DNA of 64,000 nt from Thermus sediminis. Lineage in GTDB: Bacteria; Deinococcota; Deinococci; Deinococcales; Thermaceae. A program made the translations under genes and the position numbers. The stretch spans positions 1,847,501 through 1,911,500 of the forward strand of contig NZ_QURO01000004.1 of NCBI RefSeq assembly GCF_003426945.1, given 5' to 3'. Under the pieces are notes generated by a model that was not told the origin of the DNA, did not search any database, and saw nothing but the letters and a program-made list of their open reading frames with translations. This document shows, in pieces, positions 23,207 to 31,304 of the stretch (positions within the stretch are counted from its first letter, which is position 1; every line of letters begins with the position of its first letter).

Positions 23207-25174
23207 CTAAGCCTTGGGGGGGCCGTCTAGGCCTAGGCGCAGGGGCCTTCCCGCCACCATCAGGTAGACCTCGGCCTCCTGGGCCAGGAGGGCGTTCACC
23301 TCCCCCAGGAGGTCCCGGTAGCGTCGGGCCAGGGGGTTTTCGGGGACGATGCCCAGGCCCACCTCGTTGGAGACCAGGATCACCCGCTTGCCGCTTTCCC
23401 GGGCGGCCTGGAGGAACCTCCGGGCCTCGGCCAGGGGGTCCAGGCCCCTTTCCAGGAGGTTCGCCACCCAGAGGGTGAGGCAGTCCACCACCGCCGTGGG
23501 GTGGCGGGCCCTCTCCAGGGCCCCTACCAGGTCTAGGGGCTCCTCCAGGGTCTCCCAGGTGGGGGGGCGCTCGGCCCGGTGGCGGGCGATGCGCGCCGCC
23601 ATCTCCTCGTCCCTGGCCTCGGCGGTGGCGATGAGGGTGGCGAAGGGCCCGGCGAGCCGTTGGGCGAAGCGGCTCTTGCCGCTCCTCGCCCCCCCCAGGA
23701 CGAGGACCAGGCCGGGCTTTGGCGGGGGGTCTGGGGGCTTGGGGGCGGGGCTCGGGTGGACCCTTCCCGTGAGGCCCAGGGCCCGGTGGAGGGCCTTCAG
23801 GTCCAGGTGCCGCTCCAGAGCGTCCGCCAGGGCGTCCAGGGCCTTCTCCAGGCCCCTCGCCTCCCTGCCGAAGAGGGCCCGTTGCACCCCCGGGTCCTCC
23901 AGGAGGCCGTGGAGCCAGGTGGTGAGGAGGCTTCCCTCCTGGTGGAGGAGGGGGAGCCCCTCCCCGTGGTGGATCTCGTACCCCTCCGCCTCGAGGCCGT
24001 TGAGCCTCCCCCAGTACCCCGAAAGCCCCTCCAGGCGCACCCGCCGCCTCAGGACCGTCTTCTCCGGGCGCATCCGGACCCTGTAGGGCAGGAGGCCGAG
24101 CCCGGGGAAGACCCCCTTTTCCTCCACCCCCTCCTCGTCCACGAGGGTCTCCGAGAGCATCTCTGCCCCGCCGCAGACGGCGAGGAGGGGCTTGCCCGCC
24201 TCCAGGTGCCCGCGGATCACGGGGAGGAAGGCCCGAAGCCAGGGGAGGTCCCGGGCCGGGAGGCGGCTTCCCGGGAGGATGAGGAGGTCCGCCCCCTCGG
24301 CCTCTTTGGGGTCTTGGGCGTAGCGGGGCCGGGCCACCTCCCCCAGGGGCCAGAACTCGTCCAGGTTGGCCGCGTGGGGGTAGCGGAGGATGGCCACCTT
24401 CGGGCCCTCTCCCCCTTCCAGGCGGTGGCGGAACCCGTCCTCCTCGGGGAGGGAGAGGGGGAGCATAGGCAGGGTGCCCAGGACCCCCACCCCGGTCCAG
24501 TCCCGGAGGAGGCCGTAGGCGGGCTCAAGGAGCCCCAGGTCCCCCCGGAACTTGTTGAAGACGAAGCCCAAAAGCCTCTCCCGGTGCTCCCCGAGGAGGG
24601 CCCAGGTGCCGTAGAGCGCCGCCAGGGCCCCGCCCTGGTCCACGTCCGCCACCAGGAGGGCCTGGGCCTCCGCCCACTGGGCCACCTTGAGGTTGGGGAG
24701 GTCGGGCCAAAGGTTGCGCTCCACCGGGCTCCCCGCCCCCTCGAGGACCAGGAGCTCGTACTCCGAAAGGAGCCCCTCCAGCGCCTCCCGGATGGGGGCC
24801 TCGAGGTGGGCCCTGCGCTCCTTCCAGGAAAGCCCCGAGAGGAAGGGGTCCACCTTTCCCAGGACCACCACCTGGGCCCCCCGCTCCCCAAAGGGCTTGA
24901 CCAAAACGGGGTTCATCCGCACCTCGGGCTCGGCCCCCGCGGCCAGGGCCTGGAGCCACTGGGCGCTCGCCATCTCCCCCCCAAGGCCAATCCGGGCGTG
25001 GTTGGCCATGTTCTGGGCCTTGAAGGGGGCGGCCCGGACCCCAAGCCTCCTGAAGTGGCGGAGGAGACCCGCCGCGAGGAGGCTTTTCCCCACGCCGCTT
25101 CCCGTGCCCCAGACGATGAGGGCCCTAGCCCTGCCCAAGGCGCACCTCCACGGCCTCCAGGATGGCCTGGGCAT
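23207..25174 (-). CDS. cobQ-cobU: Fused adenosylcobyric acid synthase (CobQ) and adenosylcobinamide kinase/guanylyltransferase (CobU)
   Basis: One 655-residue frame holding two cobalamin enzymes. Residues about 17-470 are CobQ: the P-loop VWGTGSGVGKS, then a class I glutamine amidotransferase with Cys in LLAVCGGAEML and His in TWLHGLLED; it amidates side chains of cobyrinic acid. A Pro-rich linker (about 475-495, KPPDPPPKP) leads to CobU with P-loop LGGARSGKS, ARIARHRAERPPTW and VSNEVGLGIVPENPLAR. CobU phosphorylates and GMP-activates cobinamide. The reading frame is unbroken across the linker. The ATG at 25174 lies well inside the upstream gene; a TTG at 25138 is the more likely start. It is last in a three-gene minus-strand unit. 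Confidence 0.92.
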   Translation of the reverse strand: MPRPSWRPWRCALGRARALIVWGTGSGVGKSLLAAGLLRHFRRLGVRAAPFKAQNMANHARIGLGGEMASAQWLQALAAGAEPEVRMNPVLVKPFGERGAQVVVLGKVDPFLSGLSWKERRAHLEAPIREALEGLLSEYELLVLEGAGSPVERNLWPDLPNLKVAQWAEAQALLVADVDQGGALAALYGTWALLGEHRERLLGFVFNKFRGDLGLLEPAYGLLRDWTGVGVLGTLPMLPLSLPEEDGFRHRLEGGEGPKVAILRYPHAANLDEFWPLGEVARPRYAQDPKEAEGADLLILPGSRLPARDLPWLRAFLPVIRGHLEAGKPLLAVCGGAEMLSETLVDEEGVEEKGVFPGLGLLPYRVRMRPEKTVLRRRVRLEGLSGYWGRLNGLEAEGYEIHHGEGLPLLHQEGSLLTTWLHGLLEDPGVQRALFGREARGLEKALDALADALERHLDLKALHRALGLTGRVHPSPAPKPPDPPPKPGLVLVLGGARSGKSRFAQRLAGPFATLIATAEARDEEMAARIARHRAERPPTWETLEEPLDLVGALERARHPTAVVDCLTLWVANLLERGLDPLAEARRFLQAARESGKRVILVSNEVGLGIVPENPLARRYRDLLGEVNALLAQEAEVYLMVAGRPLRLGLDGPPKA

Positions 25175-25583
25175 CCTCTAGGGCCTTCCTTGCCCCTTCC
25201 TCCGTATAGGCCTCCTGGGGCGTGAGCCCCGGGAGGGCATCGGGGTAGCGGGTGGGGATGTGGAGCTTGTCCAGGGCCTGGGGCAGGAGGCTCTTCAGGT
25301 AGGGGGCCTCTTCCTCAGGGAGGCCCCGTCTCTCCAAAAGCTCCTCCGGGGTCAGGACGATGGCCTCCACGGGGAGGGGTGCATCCCTGAGGAGTTCCAG
25401 AACCAAGCCGATCCGCGCCAACGGGGGGAGGGGGGTCCTGGCCACCACCGGGAGGTCCAGGTCCGAGCGGGGGTCTGCCGTGCCCCGGGCGTGGGAGCCG
25501 AAGGGGTAGAGGGCCTCGAGGTCCAGAGCACCCCTAAGCCGCGCTGCGGCTTCCTCCGGGTAGGCCTTCAGGCCGGCCTCCAC
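25125..25583 (-). CDS. Nucleotidyltransferase (MNT) joined to the C-terminal half of a HEPN domain
   Basis: 152 residues. The first 80 contain the minimal nucleotidyltransferase pattern GSHARG...SDLDLPVV (GS then DxD). The last 55 (from about YLKSLLPQALDKL, then HIPTRYPDALPG and YTEEGARKALEDAQAIL) resemble the end of HEPN-domain proteins, which usually are separate neighbours of MNT genes in toxin-antitoxin pairs. The N-terminal half of HEPN is absent, so this may be a deletion fusion of the two genes. The start is GTG. It sits between two cobalamin genes, overlapping cobQ-cobU, with no obvious link to B12. Confidence 0.7.
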   Translation of the reverse strand: MEAGLKAYPEEAAARLRGALDLEALYPFGSHARGTADPRSDLDLPVVARTPLPPLARIGLVLELLRDAPLPVEAIVLTPEELLERRGLPEEEAPYLKSLLPQALDKLHIPTRYPDALPGLTPQEAYTEEGARKALEDAQAILEAVEVRLGQG

Positions 25584-25587
25584 CCCC

Positions 25588-26586
25588 TCAGTCTACCCCG
25601 ACCCCGGCGAGAACCTCCTCTAGGGCCTCCAGGAGGGCCTGTGTGGCCTCCTCCCGCTGGGCGGAGAGCCTGAGCCACTCCGGAAGGCCGAAGCTGGTGG
25701 CGTCCCGCACCCGGATGCCCCGCTCCCTCAGGGCCCGGGCCACCTGGGTGGCCTTGCCCACCCGCACCAGGAGGAAGTTGGCGGGGCTTTCCCGCACCTC
25801 CAGCCCAAGCCCCCTAAGCCCCTTGGCCAGAAGCCGCCTCAGGCGTTGGAGGTCTTTGCGGCTCGCCTCGAGCCAGGCCCGGGCCAAGGGGTCTAGGTGC
25901 CCCCGAAGGAGGGCCTCCCCGTAGGCGGAGACCGGCCAGCTAGGGGCCAGGTTCCTGAAGTGGGTGAGGTCCAAAGGGGCCACCAGATACCCCGACCGCA
26001 CCCCGGTGAGGCCGTGGGCCTTGTTGGGGCTGTAGAGCTGGAAGGCCTTTGGGGGGAGGGGGACGGGCTCCTCCAGGAGGTCGTGGTAGGCCAGGTCCAG
26101 GACCAGGGCCCCTCCAGCCCTCCGGGCTGCCTCCTCCAGGAAGGGGTAGACCTCTCCCGTGGGGTTGTTGGGGACGCAGAGAAAGGCCAGGGAGCTTCGG
26201 GGGAGCAACTCCAGGAACTCCCTGGGGCTTCGCGCCTCCCAGAGGGGGAGGTCCAGGGCCCGGGCTGCCCGGGCGTACTCGCTGAAGGTGGGGGGGAGGA
26301 GGAGGATGGGGCCCCGGAGGTAGGTCCAGCGGGCCAGGCGGTGGATGAGCTCGCTGGTGCCCGTGCCCACGGCCACCTGGTTCTCGGCCACCCCGTGGGC
26401 CTGGGCCAGGAGACGGTGGGTTTCCCGGTAGAGGGGGTCGGGGTAGCGGCTGGGGTCCACCTGCCGTAAACGGTCCAGAATAACTGGATTCGGGCCCAGG
26501 GCGTTGGCGTTGGTGGAGAAGTCGTAAAGGGGTTCGGGCCCTCCGTCGGGGCCTCCGTGGATGGGCCTGAGCACGTCGTCCAGCAT
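25588..26586 (-). CDS. PLP-dependent threonine-phosphate decarboxylase-like enzyme (CobD/CobC)
   Basis: A 332-residue class I/II aminotransferase-fold protein related to histidinol-phosphate aminotransferase. In B12 clusters such proteins make (R)-1-amino-2-propanol phosphate from L-threonine phosphate. Typical features are YDFSTNANALGPNP at the N-terminus, GTGTSELIHRLA, CVPNNPTGEVYPF and the PLP lysine in YSPNKAHGLTGVRSGYLVAP. Context with cobQ-cobU supports the cobalamin assignment over HisC. The ATG at 26586 begins the recognisable protein and lies 6 bases after CAGAAT (26593-26598). It is divergent from ppdK. Confidence 0.82.
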   Translation of the reverse strand: MLDDVLRPIHGGPDGGPEPLYDFSTNANALGPNPVILDRLRQVDPSRYPDPLYRETHRLLAQAHGVAENQVAVGTGTSELIHRLARWTYLRGPILLLPPTFSEYARAARALDLPLWEARSPREFLELLPRSSLAFLCVPNNPTGEVYPFLEEAARRAGGALVLDLAYHDLLEEPVPLPPKAFQLYSPNKAHGLTGVRSGYLVAPLDLTHFRNLAPSWPVSAYGEALLRGHLDPLARAWLEASRKDLQRLRRLLAKGLRGLGLEVRESPANFLLVRVGKATQVARALRERGIRVRDATSFGLPEWLRLSAQREEATQALLEALEEVLAGVGVD

Positions 26587-26739
26587 ACCCCCATTCTGGG
26601 CCCCTCGTCCTTTGGGATTGGGGCCCAGGCTAAAGGTTCCGCCGCACCCTGGGGGCTCCGGGGGCTTCTGGCCCAAACGGTGTACGCCTGCCCGCATTAC
26701 ACTTTTCCACGCTTCCAAGGCCCTGAGCACACTGGCCCT

Positions 26740-29337
26740 ATGAACCTTTGGGTCTACCTGTTGGAGGAGGCGGAGGGCCTATCCAAGGACCTCCTAGGAG
26801 GGAAGGGGTTTGGCCTAGTGGCCATGCGAAAGGCGGGGCTTCCCGTGCCCCCGGCCTTCGTCATCACCACCGAGGCCTGCCGCCAGTACCTGCGTGCGGG
26901 GGAGGTGGAGGGGCTAGGGGAGGAGGTACGGGCCAAGATGGCGGCCCTGGAGGGCCTAACGGGCAAGCGCTTTGGCCTAGGGGAGGGGGGTAGCCCTCCC
27001 CTTCTCGTTTCCGTGCGGAGCGGGGCCCCGGTCTCCATGCCGGGGATGATGGACACCATCCTCAACCTGGGCCTCACCCTGGAGGGGGTGGAGGCCCTGG
27101 CCCGGGCCACGGGCAACCCCCGCTTCGCCTGGGATAGCTTCCGGAGGCTCCTCGCCATGTACGGGGAGGTGGTCTTAGGGGAGAGGCCTGAGGCCTTTGC
27201 GGAGAGGCTTTCCGCCCTCAAGGAGGAGCGAGGGGCCAGGACGGACGCCGACCTCACGGCCGAGGACCTGGAGGGGCTTTCCCACGCCTACCTGGCCCAC
27301 CTGGGGGCCCGGGGTACCCCCTTCCCCCTGGACCCTTGGGCCCAGCTCCAGGGGGCCATCCTGGCGGTCTTCCGGAGCTGGCAGAACCCCCGGGCCAGGA
27401 CCTACCGCCGCATCTACGGCATCCCCGAGGACCTGGGCACGGCGGTGGTGGTCCAGGCCATGGTCTTCGGCAACCTGGGGGAGGACTCGGGGACCGGGGT
27501 GGGCTTCACCCGCAACCCCGCCACCGGGGAGAAGGGGCTCTACGGGGAGTACCTGAGGAACGCCCAGGGAGAGGACGTGGTGGCGGGGGTAAGGACCCCG
27601 GAGCCCTTAGAGCGCCTCCGGGACTACGCCCCGGAGCTTTACGGGGAGCTCCTTAGGGTGGCGGAGCGCCTCGAGGGCCACTTCCGGGACATGCAGGACT
27701 TTGAGTTCACCGTGGAGCGGGGGAGGCTCTTCCTCCTCCAGACCCGCTCGGGCAAGCGCACGGCCCAGGCGGCGGTGCGCATCGCCGTGGAGATGGCCGA
27801 GGAGGGCCTCATCACCAAGGAGGAGGCCATCCTCCGGGTGGAGGCCAACGCCCTCCCTGGCCTCCTCCGGCCCGCGGTGGACCGCCAAAGGGCCCCCAGG
27901 CCCATCCTCAAGGGCCTTCCCGCAAGCCCTGGGGCCGCTTTCGGCCACGCCGCCTTCAGCAACGAGGGGGTGGAGCGCTTCCGGGCCCAGGGGCTCCCCG
28001 TCATCCTCGTCCGCCCCGAGACCACCCCCGAGGACATCACCGGGATGTACCTGGCCCAGGGGATCCTCACCGCCCGGGGGGGCCTCACCTCCCACGCCGC
28101 CGTGGTGGCCCGGGGCCTGGCGGTGCCCGCGGTGGTGGGCGCCGAGGCCCTAAAGGTCCTCCCCGAGGAGGGGCGGGCGGTGGCGGAGGGGATGGCGATA
28201 AGGGAGGGGGACCTCCTCACCCTGGATGGGGGGACGGGGGAGGTCTACCTGGGTCCCGTTCCCCTGGTGGAGGCCGCTGGGGAGGCCCTTCTCGCCAAGC
28301 TCCTCTCCTGGGCCGAGCCCCACCGGAAGCTGGGCGTAAGGGCCAACGCCGACACCCCCGAGGACGCCAGGCGGGCCCGGGAGCTGGGGGCCGAGGGGAT
28401 CGGGCTTTGCCGCACGGAGCACATGTTCTTTGGGGAGGAAAGGCTTCCCTGGGTGCGCCGCCTCATCCTGGCGGCCACAGAAGAGGAGGAAGCGGAGGCC
28501 CTCGAGGCCCTCTTCCGCTTCCAGAAGGAGGACTTCAAGGGGATCCTCAGGGCCATGGACGGCCTCCCCGTCACCGTGCGCCTCCTGGACCCGCCCCTCC
28601 ACGAGTTCCTGCCCCCCTTGGAGGAGCTCCGGGGAAGGGCCCAGGATGGGGACGGGGAGGCCCGGCGCCTTCTAGAGCGGGCGGAAGCCCTGAGGGAGGT
28701 GAACCCCATGCTGGGCTTCCGGGGGGTGAGGCTCCTCCTCCTGAGGCCGGGGATCCTCCGCATGCAGCTCAGGGCCCTCCTCGAAGCGGCCCAGGAGCTT
28801 AGGGCGGAGGGCTTGGACCCCAGGCCCGAGGTCATGGTCCCCCTGGTGGCCGACCCCAAAGAGGTGGAAAGGGCCAAGGCCCTGGCGGAGGAGCTCTTCC
28901 TTGAGTACGGCCCCATCCCCTTCGGTACCATGATCGAGACCCCTCGGGCCGCCCTCCTGGCGGCGGAGATCGCCCCCATAGTGGACTTCTTCAGCTTCGG
29001 CACCAACGACCTCACCCAGATGGCCTTCGGCCTCTCCCGGGACGATGCGGGCAAGTTCCTGCCCCGGTACGTGGAGGAGGGCCTCTTCCCCTTTGACCCC
29101 ACGGAGCGCCTGGACGAGAGGGGGGTGGGCCGGCTTCTCCGCCTGGCGGCGGAGGAGGGGAGGCGGGCCAACCCCCGCCTCAAGCTGGGCCTCTGCGGGG
29201 AGCACGGGGGGGAGGCGGGGAGCGTGCGCTTCGTGGCCGACCTCCTGGACTACACCTCCGCGAGCCCCTTCCGGGTCCTCACCGCCAGGCTCGCTGCCGC
29301 CCAGGCGGGGCTGGCCCGGGACCAGGCGCCCGTGTAG
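26740..29337 (+). CDS. ppdK: Pyruvate phosphate dikinase
   Basis: Interconverts pyruvate + ATP + Pi with PEP + AMP + PPi. The 865 residues have the usual three domains: an N-terminal ATP-grasp (starting VYLLEEAEGLSKDLLGGKGFGL), the central phosphohistidine domain with the catalytic His in GGLTSHAAVVARGLAVPAVVG, and the C-terminal PEP-binding barrel with GTNDLTQMAFGLSRDD and the catalytic Cys in LGLCGEHGGE. The ATG at 26740 follows the weak -10 box CACACT at 6 bases; upstream in-frame sequence does not look like protein. A strong hairpin follows. Confidence 0.96.
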   Translation: MNLWVYLLEEAEGLSKDLLGGKGFGLVAMRKAGLPVPPAFVITTEACRQYLRAGEVEGLGEEVRAKMAALEGLTGKRFGLGEGGSPPLLVSVRSGAPVSMPGMMDTILNLGLTLEGVEALARATGNPRFAWDSFRRLLAMYGEVVLGERPEAFAERLSALKEERGARTDADLTAEDLEGLSHAYLAHLGARGTPFPLDPWAQLQGAILAVFRSWQNPRARTYRRIYGIPEDLGTAVVVQAMVFGNLGEDSGTGVGFTRNPATGEKGLYGEYLRNAQGEDVVAGVRTPEPLERLRDYAPELYGELLRVAERLEGHFRDMQDFEFTVERGRLFLLQTRSGKRTAQAAVRIAVEMAEEGLITKEEAILRVEANALPGLLRPAVDRQRAPRPILKGLPASPGAAFGHAAFSNEGVERFRAQGLPVILVRPETTPEDITGMYLAQGILTARGGLTSHAAVVARGLAVPAVVGAEALKVLPEEGRAVAEGMAIREGDLLTLDGGTGEVYLGPVPLVEAAGEALLAKLLSWAEPHRKLGVRANADTPEDARRARELGAEGIGLCRTEHMFFGEERLPWVRRLILAATEEEEAEALEALFRFQKEDFKGILRAMDGLPVTVRLLDPPLHEFLPPLEELRGRAQDGDGEARRLLERAEALREVNPMLGFRGVRLLLLRPGILRMQLRALLEAAQELRAEGLDPRPEVMVPLVADPKEVERAKALAEELFLEYGPIPFGTMIETPRAALLAAEIAPIVDFFSFGTNDLTQMAFGLSRDDAGKFLPRYVEEGLFPFDPTERLDERGVGRLLRLAAEEGRRANPRLKLGLCGEHGGEAGSVRFVADLLDYTSASPFRVLTARLAAAQAGLARDQAPV

Positions 29338-29369
29338 GGGACCTTTGCTTTGGGAGGACTCTTTTGGGG

Positions 29370-29397
29370 CCCCCCCGCGGCGAAAGCCGCGGTGGGG
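29370..29397. terminator. Bidirectional hairpin between ppdK and cbiB
   Basis: CGCGGC and GCCGCG close a GAAA loop (29376-29391), extended by a C-rich arm pairing with GTGGGG. It ends the convergent ppdK and cbiB transcripts. No T tract follows. A shortened relative of this segment occurs at about 45255-45289. Confidence 0.75.
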
Positions 29398-29400
29398 TGC

Positions 29401-30255
29401 TTAGCCTCCTCCCAAGGCGGCGAAGGCCGCCAGGAGAAGCCCCACCCCGTACCCCAGCCCCCCCGCCCACAGGAGGGCTCTTTCCACGTGCGCCGGTCCT
29501 GGGGAGGGAGCCTCGGGGTTCAGGGCGTAAGCCCCCCGCTTCCTCAAGCGCACCCCGAGCCTCAAGGCCAGGGCGGCCATGGGGAAGCCGGCGTTGGGGG
29601 AGGGGGTCTTCCGGGCTTCCCCAAGGAGCCTCCCCCAGAGCCTGGGGGGGCAGAAGAGGAGGCCCGTGAGCCTGGCCGGGAGGAGGTTCAGGAGGTCGTC
29701 GGCCCAGGCGGCGAAGAGGCCCCGCGCCCCGTGCTCGGGGTAGGCCCACATGGCGTCGGCGGTGTTGGCGTAGCGGTAGAGGGCCGCTCCCCCAAGCCCG
29801 AAGAGGGCGTAGTAGAGGAGGGGGGCGAGGAGGCTATCCGAGAGGTTTTCCGCGAGGCTTTCCAAAGCGGCCTCCCGCACCTCCTCCTCGGAGAGATCTC
29901 CAGTCTTCCGGCTCACGATCCGGCTAAGCCTAGTCCTGGCGATCTCCAAGCCTTTTCCTAAGGCCTTTTCCACGGCAAAGACCTCCTCTAGGAGCATGCG
30001 CAGGCTGAAGAGGGGCTTGAGGAGGAGGCCGAGGAGCACCCACCCTAGGGCCAGGGGCCTTAGGAGGAGGTCCAGGAGGACGGCGGGGAAGGCGAAGAGG
30101 AAAGCTCCCAAAGCCCAGTAGAGGGCGCCTGACCAAAGGCCCCTCACCCGCGGCCAGGCCCAGGCCAGGTACCGCCCCATCCAGACCACGGGGTGGAGCT
30201 TCTCTGGGGGCTCCCCCAGGAGGGCGTCCAGGAGGAGGGCGAGGAGGAGGCTCAA
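29401..30255 (-). CDS. cbiB: Adenosylcobinamide-phosphate synthase CbiB
   Basis: Integral membrane enzyme joining aminopropanol (phosphate) to adenosylcobyric acid. The 284 residues have several TM segments and the CbiB stretches LLGEPPEKLHPVVWMGR, SLAENLSDSLLAPLLYYALFG and RYANTADAMWAYPEHGARGLFAAWADDLLN. The start is TTG, whose last two bases are part of the cobA TGA, so translation is coupled. It is the last gene of the cbi operon that starts at hoxN. Confidence 0.95.
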   Translation of the reverse strand: MSLLLALLLDALLGEPPEKLHPVVWMGRYLAWAWPRVRGLWSGALYWALGAFLFAFPAVLLDLLLRPLALGWVLLGLLLKPLFSLRMLLEEVFAVEKALGKGLEIARTRLSRIVSRKTGDLSEEEVREAALESLAENLSDSLLAPLLYYALFGLGGAALYRYANTADAMWAYPEHGARGLFAAWADDLLNLLPARLTGLLFCPPRLWGRLLGEARKTPSPNAGFPMAALALRLGVRLRKRGAYALNPEAPSPGPAHVERALLWAGGLGYGVGLLLAAFAALGGG

Positions 30256-30947
30256 CTTCCGAGGATTTCTCTGTAGAGCCCCACCATTCTTCCGACCACC
30301 AGGAGGGCTGGGGAGGGAAGGCCCTCCCCGAGGCCTGGGAGGTCAGTGAGGCTTCCCAGGCGCACCTCCTCCCCGGGCCACCCCACCCGGGCGAGGAGGG
30401 CCAGGGGGGTTTCCGGGGAAAAGCGCTCCAGGAGCCTGGTCTTTAGGGCCTCTAGGGCGTGGAGGGGCATGAGGAGGACCAGGGCGTCCGCCTGGGGGAG
30501 GGGGAGGGTTGGGTCGTGCCCCGTGGCCACGGCGAAGCTTCGGGCCAGGCCCCGAAAGGTGAGGGGGAGGCCCAGGCTGGATAAGGCCCCCACGGCGCTC
30601 GTCACCCCAGGGATCACTTCGTAGGGGATGCCCGCCCGCCTTAGGGCTAAGACCTCCTCCCCCCCGCGGCCGAAGACCATGGCATCCCCCCCATGGAGGC
30701 GGGCCACCGCCCTTCCCTCCCGGGCCAGGGCCACCAGGAGACGGTGGATCTCCTCCTGGGGGGTCTTCCGGCCGTACCCCTCCTTGCCCACGGGGACGAG
30801 CTCCCCCTTGGCCAGGGCCAGGACCCCGGGGTGGACCAGCCGGTCGTGGAGGACCACCTCCGCCTCCTCCAAGACCCTGAGGGCCCTGAGGGTGAGGTGC
30901 TCGGGGCCCCCGAAGCCTGCCCCCACCAGGAAGACCCGGCCCCTCAT
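30252..30947 (-). CDS. cobA: Uroporphyrinogen-III C-methyltransferase
   Basis: Methylates uroporphyrinogen III twice to precorrin-2, the entry to cobalamin and sirohaem. The product has 231 residues with SUMT motifs FLVGAGFGGPEHLTLRALRVL, VGKEGYGRKTPQEEIHRLL, RLHGGDAMVFGRGGEE and PGVTSAVGALSSLGLPLT. The GGDP motif has Ala instead of Pro. It overlaps DUF3209 (ATGA) upstream and cbiB downstream. Confidence 0.95.
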   Translation of the reverse strand: MRGRVFLVGAGFGGPEHLTLRALRVLEEAEVVLHDRLVHPGVLALAKGELVPVGKEGYGRKTPQEEIHRLLVALAREGRAVARLHGGDAMVFGRGGEEVLALRRAGIPYEVIPGVTSAVGALSSLGLPLTFRGLARSFAVATGHDPTLPLPQADALVLLMPLHALEALKTRLLERFSPETPLALLARVGWPGEEVRLGSLTDLPGLGEGLPSPALLVVGRMVGLYREILGS

Positions 30948-31303
30948 GCCCGCTTGCGGGGGAAGAGGCGGTGGAGACGATGGTGGAGGAGGTCCACCTC
31001 CTGGAAGAGCCTTTCGGCCTCCGCCTCCAGGGCCCTAAGCCTCTGGAGGGCGGCCTCTGTGGCCAGGAGGAGGCCCCGGTGGTAGGGCTCGTCCCCGGGG
31101 TCGGTGGCCTCGAGGTGGGCCAGGGCCACCTCCAGCTGCCGCCGGATCCCGGGCAGGGTCCTCTCCTCGGTGAGGGCCTTGAGCTCGGGCCGCCCCTCTA
31201 GGGCGGGGGCCAGCTCCTCCCGCTCGTGGAGGAGGTCGTGGGCCTCCTTTTCCAGAAGTTCTCCTAAAGCGATCCTTAGGGCCGAGAGCTCGTGGCATGC
31301 CAT
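30944..31303 (-). CDS. DUF3209 family protein
   Basis: A 119-residue, almost all-helical charged protein starting MACHELSALRIALG. From memory, this start and the overall pattern match DUF3209 proteins, known mainly from haloarchaeal cobalamin clusters next to cbiX; the biochemical role is unknown. The Cys-His pair at residues 3-4 could bind metal or take part in cobalt handling, which is inference. It begins one base after the cbiX stop and overlaps cobA by four bases, so it is translated as part of the pathway. Confidence 0.8.
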   Translation of the reverse strand: MACHELSALRIALGELLEKEAHDLLHEREELAPALEGRPELKALTEERTLPGIRRQLEVALAHLEATDPGDEPYHRGLLLATEAALQRLRALEAEAERLFQEVDLLHHRLHRLFPRKRA

Positions 31304-31304
31304 C

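Noticed and set aside
26587-26739. A riboswitch upstream of the second cobalamin group
   Set aside because: None of the conserved B12-box strings occur here on either strand.
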